Assembly (NCBI GenBank): GCA_903813345.2
Contig: CAIIXF020000002.1
Location: forward strand, 31,428,926-31,492,925
Source of the DNA: Owenia fusiformis
Taxonomy: Eukaryota > Annelida > Polychaeta > Sabellida > Oweniidae
DNA: 64,000 nt
Direction of reading: 5' to 3'
Shown: one piece after another, positions 55,413-64,000 of the stretch
Numbering within the stretch: the first letter of the stretch is position 1
How the letters are laid out: every line of letters begins with the position of its first letter
Position numbers and translations under genes: made by a program
The notes under the pieces: generated by a model
Databases searched by the model: none
Seen by the model: only the letters and a program-made list of their open reading frames with translations
Told to the model about the DNA's origin: nothing

Positions 55413-55945
55413 CAGGGTGTCCAAAAAACAGGACCGAAGAAAAGTTAGTTAACTTTGTCAATCCTGCATATTCTGCCTCAAAACTTCAGAATTATTCAGT
55501 TCATTCAATATGAATTTTGTTGTGAAAGTTTCATGATAATCTGCCTGTGGAGTCAAAAACTACAGCACTTTACAACATATGTCCAATGTGGCCACTTCTC
55601 CTCTACATGTACAATCAAATCTGGCGAAGGAAGTTGTTCAATTGTCCATGGCGTGACTAAAATCTATCTAGAGAAGTAAAACTAGTGTCAGACAAATTCT
55701 CAGATGTTCTTCAATTTTAAGTGGATAGCTTCATCAGAAGCTTTGCAATCCATGTTGGTATGTGTAGGAGAGTCATCAACAGCTTCGTTGGCTGGAGTGG
55801 TGGCCACATGGGACATGTGTCGTAAAATGCTGTGGTTTTTTACTTTATAAGCAGATTATCATTAAATGTTCACAACAAAATCCACATTAAATGAAGTAAA
55901 TAATTCTGAAATATTAAAGCAAAATATGAAAAATTGCCCAAAATA
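55413..55945. mobile_element. MITE (CAGGGTGTCC end) inside the left palindrome arm
   Basis: It begins CAGGGTGTCCAAAAAACAGG after TA. Inner arms (55,480-55,600 and 55,800-55,930) are inverted. The right palindrome arm at about 58,795 carries the same flanks without the insert, an empty site. The right end is worn, so the edge is approximate. Confidence 0.65.
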
Positions 55946-57189
55946 ATCAACATGAACAAGCTATGATTTCATAGATTAGTTTGATGTATGACATATTCCG
56001 AGCTGACTCTCTGTTTATTTAAACCATCTAAGAGGCTTAATCATTGAAAATCATTACAAATAAAGGTCTAAACAGACAGTATTAAGGTACACTATTAGAA
56101 TACCCTAATTATTTCCAGGCTTAGAGTTTATTGGTACCTACTACTGTTTCATAGCTCAGAGGTTTAATATATGATATATCCTGACTAGTTTTTCTGCAGA
56201 TCTGAACCAATGACAGGTCTAATCATTGATTATACTTCATATACTAGGTCTAAAATTGAAGTATTCAATAGAACCCTCTATGAAAATTCAAAAAAAGATT
56301 TAAAATGACATTAACCTCGACATTAGATCTGAATAAGGATTAAAATCCTTCGTAGAGCTGAACAGGGAAAACAAGGCTAACTTCATTCTGGTGTTGATAC
56401 ATGGACCTGGTCCAAATCTTGCTATACTTCATCCAAGCCCAAAGAAAGGGAAATTAGGAGCTTCATCTCAATGCATTTCAATGCATGATCCCTTATTTCA
56501 TGACCACCAAAATTATGGAAGATGTGGCACAGTAAACTTAGAGGAAATGCACTAACTATTAGAATATAGTACCTGCTGCAGTTGAGCGAGGATTCTTGCA
56601 TTGAACTATGTTGTAAAAGGCTCTACAAATTCAATCAACCAAGTTGATTGACCCCTATGCCAGTATGCTATTGGTTAGAAGGGTGGCAGAATTGTAGGCA
56701 TAACACAAAGACAATATCTGCATTGAACAGATGGGCACTGGGGTATAATCTTAGGTCACACATGGGGAGTCCAAACAAGAATGATGTTTGGACTTGCTTT
56801 TTGAGATTCCATAGAGGGGGGGGGGGGGTAATTTGCAAATCAAAACAAGAATCTATGGATATATAAGCACAAATGCCAAAGGGAAGGGTGACTAAAAACA
56901 TTAAAGAAACCCAACAAGAAAAGCAAACCGCAAGTGCAAATCTGTCATAAGAAAAGTAGACCCTATATATCCCAAAAACATAATCTAAAGTGAAAAGAAA
57001 CAAATGTCTAACATCCCCCTCCCCCCTCCAATCGAGAACCAATATCACAATCCAGGACCAGAACACCAAGGGACATTTCATTCATACTGAAGTCATTACA
57101 ATACATGTTGAAGAAAAATTGAAAAAATTGATAGCCAATACTAATAACATCAAAAATAGTTGTAGATACTAGTACTCATAAAAGATTAT

Positions 57190-57730
57190 TCAGAGTATTC
57201 TGTCTCTGGAAGAAGATAAAATATGTGACATGCTGCTGAAGTTTGGCATGTTAAGTATATGTACAAAAGATGTACTCACAGAAACAATCAACAGGCTCGA
57301 CAGTTTGGCCAACAACTGGATGTCTTTGTGTCTTAGAGGTTGATACCAACAGGGTCAAATGAAAGACACAACATTTCTTGATCTACTGAGCAAGCACCAA
57401 CATTTTTTAAACTATATGCTTAATCCCAATATAAACGAGCAGAAAGTTGTTAAGGCAGACAGGAATGTTTTGCAGAATCTTATCACTGCATATGAAGCTA
57501 ACCACAGACCTGTGGGCATCAATGAAATCATGAAACATGAGCTGATGTCTTTTCCAATAGCCCTCTCATTGACGAATGAAACATTCAAGCCAACTCAAAT
57601 GTACTCTACTCCTTAACTGTTTAACAAATGGTATTGAAATGCCAACCGTAATATTTCCAATATATGATCCTTCTTTCAAATTAGCATCAATTGCATCTAC
57701 ATCTGAGGATTTGGCCACAGTCTTCAAGGA
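57190..57730 (+). pseudogene. Decayed unrecognised coding sequence in the palindrome loop
   Basis: Frames include LEEDKICDMLLKFGML and, at 57,359-57,616, TTFLDLLSKHQHFLNYML then ADRNVLQNLITAYEANHRP and HELMSFPIALSLTN. After the stop another frame keeps FPIYDPSFKLAS. It resembles transposon-encoded proteins of unknown function in marine invertebrates, as far as I can judge. Stops and frame breaks are present. Confidence 0.4.
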
Positions 57731-59935
57731 AGCAAAACTTCAGCAGTGAAGTGTACTGTGCCCAATCTTGCATACTTTTGGTGGTCATATCTCATGAAAA
57801 AGGGGATCATGCATTGAAATACATTGAGATGAAGCTCCCAATTTCCCTTTCTTTGGGCTATGGTGAAGCGTATCAAGATTTGGACCATGTCCATGTATTA
57901 TTACCAGAATATAAAAGTAATCCTTGTCTTCCTTGTTCAGCTCTATGAAGAATTGTAATTCTGATTTACAAGAGTGATCCGAGATCACATCAATCAGTTG
58001 CTTTATTTGATTTCCAGATCCAATGTTATGGTTAATGTCATTCTGAATCTTTTTTGAATTTCCCATATATGGTCCTATTGGATTTAAATTTCAAAAATTG
58101 CTACTCTGCAAAAACTCTCATTATCTGAAACATCCCACTAATTCAAAATGTTGTCAAAGTGAGTATACGCCATTTGTCAAGAATTTGCCAAGAGTAACAC
58201 AGAAAGGTTAATGGGGACAGTGGGGGAGGGGGGGGGGGATTTTTTAATATGACTTAACATTGTTCAGGGAAGAAAACTCCATAAAATGAAGATTTGTATG
58301 AATCATTGGTACTTTTGCTCTCACGTCATGCAATTGTCAGGCTGCTTAGAATGAAATTAGCCTTGTCTTCCTAGTTCAGCTCTATGAAGAATTGTAATTC
58401 TGATTCAGATCCAGTGTTGAGGTTAATGTTATTCTGAATCTTTTTTGAATTTATCATAGAGGGTTCTATTGAATACTTCAATTTTAGACCTAGCATATTA
58501 AGTATATTCAATGATTAGACCTGTTAGGTGGTTCAAATCTGCAGAAAAACTAGTCAGAATATGTCATATATCAAACCTCCAAGCTATGAGACAGTAGTAG
58601 GTACCAGTATACTCTAAGCCTGGAATTAATAAGGGTGTTCTAATAGTCTACCTTAATATTGTCCGTTTAGGCCTTTATTTGTAATGGTTTTCAATGATTA
58701 AGCCTCTTAGATGGTTAAAATCACCAGAAAGTCAGCTTGGAATATGTCATGCATCAAACAACTAATCTATGAAATCATAGCTAGTTCAATTATGCTCATA
58801 CCAGTAGAATGATACTAATGGTATACATGAATTTAATCGATTGCAGACCTATGATTTAAGAATGAATTTTCATTGATAACACTTACAGAAAGCCAAGCCA
58901 GGATCATATCATACATGATATCATACATCATTTCTCTAAGCTAGAAAACTAATATTGGTACAAATATGTTCATAAATAAGAAATTATAAGGGTCTTCCAA
59001 GGGTATACGTATAACTTATCAATTTTAGACATCATATTTCATGAATTTTTAATAGTTGAACATGATAAAAAGCTTAAATCTTCCCAAAACTTTGCTAAAA
59101 TAAGTTTTATATTTTAGATTTATTCTAAAATGCTAAATATATGAACACAGAGGGATAAATGTTAAAGCAATAGGGGTCAGTTATAGTCACACATAAAATC
59201 AGTCCCAGCTAAAATGTCATTTTTTCTTAAATTCACTAATTTTTTTCAAGGCAATTATCAAAGGAATTACTTTGATTCTTGCAGGATTAGTAGACCAGGT
59301 ATTATGCCTTTTACATGGATTTTTTTAGCATCCATCATTGCCTAATAAAAAAGTTATGACACGAAAAGTAAAAAATGGGTCATAAATTTGCCCCCTGGGG
59401 TACATACTTTTTGCTTTTATTCAAATTTCTTAAGGGTAATCCGTATCATTCATACTTCAAATGTTTATTTTATACAATGTCCATGTATTTCACTTACAAA
59501 AACCATAAAATCAAAGTTATTTTAGGTTGAAGAATTTTTTCCCCCTGATAGGGGTGAATTTTGGGGGTAGGGGGACTAACATGGTATTTTAAGGGTTAAA
59601 TAATCATATTTCAGCTTGCCAACATGGTTTTTTGGATTCAGCATAAAAAGTTACATAAGAAACACTTGTCAGAACACTTTTAACACTAAACGCCTACCAC
59701 ATTTTACAGAGAGACCTTTTGCAAAAAAGCACCCGGTCTATGTCTGAAAAGTAGGTCAAAATAAAAACTTCTCTAAATTTAACGTATGAGTTATGAATTA
59801 AGGATAGAATTTTCTAAGGGATCTGAATCTGCAAACCAAATTTCGATCCGACTTATGTTATGGCGTTTTGAAATTTCGAGAAAAATCGATCTTATGGTAT
59901 CCTGATAGAAAGTCAAGAGAAGTGAAGAAAATGTT

Positions 59936-60354
59936 GAAAAATCCACCCAGCCTTCCACCCATCCTTCCTATCTTATCCTTCCTTCTATCTATCTTTCCTT
60001 CATATCTTTTCCTTCCTATCCTATCCTTCCTATTCTATCCTATCCTTTTTTCCTACTCTATCCTATCGTTCCTTCTTATTCTATCCTATCCTTCCTATCC
60101 TATCCCATGTTATCCTATCCTATCCTTCTTATCTATCCTTCCTATCCTTTCCTTTCCTTCCTATTCTATCATTCCTTGCTATTCTATTCTATCTCATCCT
60201 TTCCTATTCTATCCTATCGTTCCTTCCTATTCTATCCTATCCCTCCTTCCTATTTCATCCATCCATCCATCCATCTTTTTCTGGATGACTCAGTTTATTC
60301 TGGATGACTCGGCTTATTCTGGATGACTCGGCTTATTCTGGATGACTGGGCTTA
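59936..60354. repeat. TCCTATCC-type microsatellite and a 19-bp tandem repeat
   Basis: A pyrimidine-rich tract of CCTTCCTATCCTAT variants runs over about 320 bp, then (CCAT)n at about 60,257. Four units of CTGGATGACTCGGCTTATT follow from 60,281. The 152-codon plus-strand frame across it is a composition artefact. Confidence 0.85.
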
Positions 60355-60597
60355 AAAAAGTCTAGATCTGGAGTCTGAAATTGAACTTGTTCAATTTCCA
60401 AAGTCTATTTATATTTTATTATCATAAGAATTAAAAGTAAAAATGAATGAAGTCTTACCTCAGAAACTTCCCATGAAACAGACGAAAGCCCATGAACCAA
60501 AAGTATTTAGTTTCCTTTCTGTATCTTACTTGTTTGGCACATGGAGCGGTGAAATAGTCCACAGTGTCCAAAAACAATAATAATCCATTCCACTTAC

Positions 60598-61078
60598 CAC
60601 GATTTCAAAAAATTTCAAAAAATTGTAAATAGATGATATAATTCTTGAATTTGGGTCATTTGTTTCAAGGAATCTGTAGGCTCTTTCAGCTGAGCTGACA
60701 AAATCACCAAGATTTACAGATGGTCCATTGCTCATTGTCACTTTCAAGGAATGTTAATGGCTCTGAAACTTGATCTGTGGGTATTTCAGTGGGTTGATGG
60801 TTCTTGGGCTCTGAACTCACTTGATTGGCGTACCTAATTTCAACATCTTCATTGTCATCATTACATGTTATGGACCCGTTTTTCAAATTAACAGTATTAG
60901 GGATGAAATCATAGTTTTTCCTTCTGTAATGGCATTTTCCAGTTGACGGGTCTATATAAAGTCTATCAATTTTCAATTCTTCATGAGGGTGTATTGTAAT
61001 GGTGTGGCTAATTACTTCACTGAATAGGGAATGTTTATCCGAACAATGGATACAAAGAAAATCTGGCCAGTTGTCCAT
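60598..61078 (-). pseudogene. Exon of an unrecognised C2H2-containing gene, one frameshift
   Basis: Acceptor TTTATTCACAG is followed by ATGGACAACTGG. The frame reads MDNWPDFLCIHCSDKHSL then SEVISHTITIHPHEELK. C-x2-C-x12-H-x4-H is a C2H2 finger near the start. It is followed by a Lys/Asp-rich stretch and EPLTFLE at about 60,745, where the frame must change to read VTMSNGPSVNLGDFVSSAER and FLKFFEIV, ending at a good donor (ATCGTG|GTAAGT). It lies in the large gene B intron beside transposon debris, so a transposon origin is plausible. Confidence 0.45.
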
Positions 61079-61682
61079 CTGTGAATAAATCATCATGATA
61101 AAAGCATAATTTATTATAGCATCCATTTGTTACCGTTCTGAATCCAAATGATACATAGTTGAATCCATTTGATACATATATGTTGACGTTTACGAAATGT
61201 TGTTCAAATATCTTCCCTATAACAGGAATATGCTAGCTGAAACTTTCACACATTGTCATACTATGTATATTGAATATGTATGCAAGATTTCAAGTCAATA
61301 CGTTAAGTAGAAACTCTGAGATCACTTACCTCGATTTTCTGTCATATTTTTTCAACGACCCCATTCACTATAATGTACGCGAGAACCCACGAAACATTGC
61401 ATATACATGACTGCATCCACATTGATCGACTAGCCACAGTGTGTTAACATATGAGGAAAAAGACTGGTCCTTAACTTTTTGAGGAGTATAAATAAGAAAC
61501 AAGATACCTATGTTGTTGGACAATTGTACATCTACATTTGTGAACATACTGTAAGAAAGGTTGGTACTGATAACTATAAATGTTTATATAGAATACGATG
61601 ATGCATATTACAACAACCACTAATGTCTATATAGCGGTGTATACCATTAGTAAATTGTTCATACGATTTATAATTGACTTAC
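61079..61682. other. Gene B intron, nothing recognised
   Basis: AT-rich. A block around 61,385-61,470 (TGCATCCACATTGATCGACTAGCCACAGTGT) is an inverted relative of 52,240-52,290. Confidence 0.4.
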
Positions 61683-61853
61683 ATTTAGGTGTGAAACATA
61701 TTTTATTGAAAGTTTCGCTCTGTGATTGAAAATTTGGTGTGCAAAACTTTCCTTGTCTGTTCCTTGTCCTTCTACATTGAATTGAGCCTCCACCACATTT
61801 AGGGCAAAGGGGGCAACTCTCAACCCATCTGCTCCAAACCGACCAAATACAAC
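61683..61853 (-). CDS. Gene B TSP1-like exon 3
   Basis: 171 bp, phase 1-1, acceptor CCACTTACAG, donor AAAT|GTAAGT. It encodes CIWSVWSRWVESCPLCPKCG, CRRTRNRQGKFCTPNF and a closing CFTPKC. W-x-x-W-x-x-W, a CPLCPKCGGG turn and a basic RxRxRxG strand followed by C-x-x-x-F fit the TSP1-like layout of the neighbouring exons. Confidence 0.85.
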
Positions 61854-62543
61854 CTGTAAGTGGCATGTACAAGTGAAGTCCAAGAACTACAATACGCAGC
61901 AATATTTTTATATAAGCGATCAAATCTGCTGTATATAATTATTTTGCCCCAGTCACATCAGAGAGTTTTCATTACGTCCATGAATTCGAAAATGATGCCA
62001 AACCAAACTATGCGCAAATAGATTGGACTTAGTTGGAACATTATACTGGATAATAACTTCTTGGATTTGCTCTTACTAGACAGTACTCTAGAATTTCTAG
62101 ACAATCTAATCATGTTGTGCAATTGTTATATACTAAAATGCATAAGAACTGAAGGCCGTACACCAATTCTTCTAGAATCGGATGTATAATTACGTTGGCC
62201 ACCCAGGCATCAATTGCAGTGTATCAATATAGAAGTCAATCAAGGACACTATTACAATTACTTTCTGAAAGCACCGTTGACGAAATGAGGACTTGGTTAG
62301 AACATGGACTTTCTTTCTCTTGAAAGTCCATAGTTAGAAAGGGTGACTGCCTGTGACCAAGGTCGATGAGTAGAAAAAGGTTTGGAGGGGTACTGGGAAT
62401 GAGGTGGAACTATCTAGTAAATAAGGAGTTTAAATTGACCATAGACTGTCCTTCCAAAACAACTACATGAAATGGAAACCCGAATTTCATTTGGATAAAA
62501 CTGGGTGAAATACAAGCCAATTTAACAGACTTAGCATACTTAC

Positions 62544-62717
62544 AGGGTGGAGTATCGCATTTCCTACTTATAGACTCTAACTCTGTTTGAAAGTTTGGTT
62601 CGCAATTTGGTCCTCTTCTTGACCTTGACCTCACGCAGGTCACCGCTCCACCTCCGCACTTTGGACAAGCTGGACACTTGTAGTCACTCCAGGCACTCCA
62701 CTCCAACCATACACAAC
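62544..62717 (-). CDS. Gene B TSP1-like exon 2
   Basis: 174 bp, phase 1-1, acceptor GCTTTGTTCAG, donor CCCT|GTAAGT. It encodes CVWLEWSAWSDYKCPACPKC, CVRSRSRRGPNCEPNF and CDTPPC. The split Cys codon is completed by the next exon, giving a CC pair at each module junction. Confidence 0.87.
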
Positions 62718-62864
62718 CTGAACAAAGCAGAACAACTAAGCAATGAGGTGTCGTAAAACGTTCCTTGGCGTCTTTCGATCAGTAGGAATTTGTAGTTTCT
62801 AAAGTGATGACTTGGAAATCTTTTTTACCAGCAAAGTATGAAAGATAATATATCATAAACGTAC

Positions 62865-63044
62865 ATGGGGGGTGGTCACAAGGTTGTCTGTACGTCTCTG
62901 TTTGAGTTTGAAAATCTGGTTCGCAGTTTTCTCCCTTTCTTGTCCTAGTACGTTTGCATATTACAAAACCTGGTCCGCACTTTGGGCAGAGTGGACACTG
63001 GACATTCCATCTACTCCATTGACCCCACACACATGGTTTCTCAT
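62865..63044 (-). CDS. Gene B TSP1-like exon 1
   Basis: 180 bp, phase 1-1, acceptor GAACTTTCAG, donor CCAT|GTACGT. It encodes DEKPCVWGQWSRWNVQCPLC, CKRTRTRKGENCEPDF and CDHPPC. The gene A remnant at 13,415-13,473 derives from the matching exon. Confidence 0.87.
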
Positions 63045-63188
63045 CTGAAAGTTCAAATTATTATTACTTGAGTCATCAGATCCCATCATATTTACGATGT
63101 CAGTTTGATTTACTGATTATGACACAAAAGTTAGGATTATATTTGATAGATCAGGCTCATTGCACTGTGTATCCTTCTTAATAATTAC

Positions 63189-63389
63189 CCTCAACACAGC
63201 CACATTCATGGTGACTGAATACTTTGAATACTTGACCCTTGGGGCACCAGCGTTCTATAAAGTCCCCATCAGGAATGTCTTGGCTGGAATAGCTACTCCC
63301 ACCAAAAGGCCAATACCAAGTACTGTGCATACAACACATGAATGCTGGGTTGCCTCCATATCTAGGGTCAGTTCTCGGTGGACAATAAT
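63189..63389 (-). CDS. Gene B cysteine-rich exon
   Basis: 201 bp, phase 1-1, acceptor ATTGTTTCAG, donor GAGG|GTAATT. It encodes DYCPPRTDPRYGGNPAFMCC, then SSYSSQDIPDGDFIERWC and the closing HHECGCVEG. It is almost the same as gene A exon 12, differing at a handful of residues (for example ERWC against EHWC), so the two loci duplicated not long ago or have been converted. Family unknown. Confidence 0.82.
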
Positions 63390-63771
63390 CTGAAACAATA
63401 AACTTCGCTGAGTCATAGTGCCATTTATTTCCTCCTGTTGTTCCAAGTGGCCTGTGTTTTATCTTTACTGTTCCCACTAAGAATAAATGTAAGGACAACA
63501 ACGAGCAAGGAAGCAATACCAGACAACGAGTAGCATTATTGAATTTAAAACGCGAAGAATCCTTCATTTTGTAACAAGATTGAAAAATAACCACGTTACC
63601 TTTATATTATTCAAACCAAGAGTGAAAATAAAATTTTGTTTAAACAAAAAACACCTGTTGTTATAATCAGCGCTGATCTATTCCGATTAAGAAATATAAT
63701 AGGAATGTTTCCAGGCTTATTTGTCTGAGATAGTACAAAAGATTATATCATTGTTGATTTCCAGGACGTAC
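63390..63771 (-). other. Gene B intron between TIL and cysteine-rich exons
   Basis: Similar in part to the gene A intron at 13,787-14,216 (TTACTGTYCC...CTAAGAATAA, ATCCTTC near the middle). No coding signal. Confidence 0.5.
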
Positions 63772-63933
63772 CTTTACCAATGATGCAAGTCCCATTGCAC
63801 CTGATGTATCCAGTTTTACAGAAACAACCTTCTCTGGGAGGTGTATTACAATATGTTTGGTCCCTTTCCAAACACTTCCTCTCACATCCCGGACCATTGG
63901 CCAGATATTCTTCATTTTCCCCACATTCCATTT
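63772..63933 (-). CDS. Gene B TIL domain exon
   Basis: 162 bp, phase 1-1, donor AAAG|GTACGT. It encodes MECGENEEYLANGPGCERKC and CNTPPREGCFCKTGYIRC, nearly identical to gene A exon 11; differences cluster at the end (NGTCIIGK against KGACIIGK). The upstream exons of gene B lie beyond the window. Confidence 0.88.
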
Positions 63934-64000
63934 CTACAATGAATTTCTTTGAAATTCAGATGAATTTATATAAACATGTTTGAACCTCTTGGCCGTACGT

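Larger units (their letters stand above)
54471..59740. mobile_element. 5.3-kb palindromic element with about 2-kb arms
   Basis: 54,480-56,540 (less the MITE at 55.4 kb) is mirrored by 57,780-59,720. Examples are GGTAGGCGTTTAGTGTTAAA at 54,508 against 59,675-59,695, ATGTTAGTCCCCCTACCCCC at 54,622 against about 59,565, and GAAGCTCCCAATTTCCCTTT at 57,830 against about 56,440. The arms look 85-95% alike. The loop (56.5-57.8 kb) holds decayed coding sequence. It is inserted in a unit of the 478-bp array. The superfamily is not recognised. Confidence 0.75.
53470..60020. repeat. 478-bp tandem array, split by the 5.3-kb palindrome
   Basis: Units begin at GATATGG(T/C) near 53,505, 53,982 and 54,462, each with GAAAAGTAGGTCA, AACGTATGAGTTATGAA, TTTCGATC(C/G)GACTTCCGG. 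The third unit stops at 54,471 and resumes at about 59,741 after the inserted palindrome. Poly-gene content is nil. Confidence 0.75.

Noticed and set aside
59868-60326. 152-codon plus-strand frame rich in Leu, Ser, Pro and Tyr
   Set aside because: It arises wholly from the TCCTATCC microsatellite and flanking repeat; there is no start context or domain.

Overview
The window is AT-rich invertebrate genomic DNA. Genes are split by GT-AG introns, AATAAA signals are present, there are no bacterial-type operons, and transposons are very dense. The domain set (secreted VWD-C8-TIL, TSP1-like and fibrinogen-type modules) and the (CCGT)n elements ending in CCCAACGAAC suggest a lophotrochozoan, probably a mollusc. 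That assignment is inference; no marker gene fixes the species.

Two related secreted-protein genes lie on the minus strand. Gene A reads from 36.67 kb down to 7.06 kb in 13 exons that I assembled from splice signals and reading phase: signal peptide, two CX3C...CX3C hairpin-like exons, a TSP1-like exon, a VWD domain over four exons, a C8 domain over two, TIL, a cysteine-rich exon, and a complete fibrinogen C-terminal domain with the stop. The sum is about 756 codons. All phases agree except the third VWD exon, which is one base short. Gene B enters from the right edge and runs from 63.93 to 51.71 kb: TIL, the same cysteine-rich exon, three TSP1-like exons, and a terminal exon with an Ile/Pro-rich insert. 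Gene A keeps a broken TSP1-like exon (13.4 kb) and an orphan copy of the gene B terminal exon (2.5-2.96 kb). It therefore probably once ended like gene B and now probably ends in the fibrinogen exon.

The intron between the C8 and TIL exons of gene A holds a full-length, apparently very young Ty3/gypsy retrotransposon (14,571-25,465, minus strand). It has identical 401-bp LTRs, a 5-bp ATAAG duplication, a tRNA-Leu primer site, intact gag and pol, and a textbook -1 frameshift site (GGGAAAC plus stem-loop) between them. It also carries a 3.2-kb non-coding segment between pol and the 3' LTR.

Elsewhere, from left to right, there is a TIR element (0.1-0.7 kb), LINE relics (2.1, 38-39.4 and 43.2 kb), several Tc1/mariner-type elements with TA duplications (10.8, 29.1, 48.6, 49.2, 50.5 and 55.4 kb) and one mariner relic without a clear duplication (3.0 kb). 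There is also a 4.6-kb inverted-repeat structure (8.8-13.4 kb), a Transib-like element with CACGG ends and a 5-bp duplication (40.1-41.9 kb), a Harbinger-like element with subterminal motif arrays (46.4-48.0 kb), and a 5.3-kb palindrome inserted into a 478-bp tandem array (53.5-59.7 kb). At 31.86-33.6 kb a 90-bp minisatellite repeats the 3' splice site and first 53 nt of the gene A TSP1 exon about 20 times.

Most of the remaining sequence is intron or intergenic DNA in which I see nothing definable.
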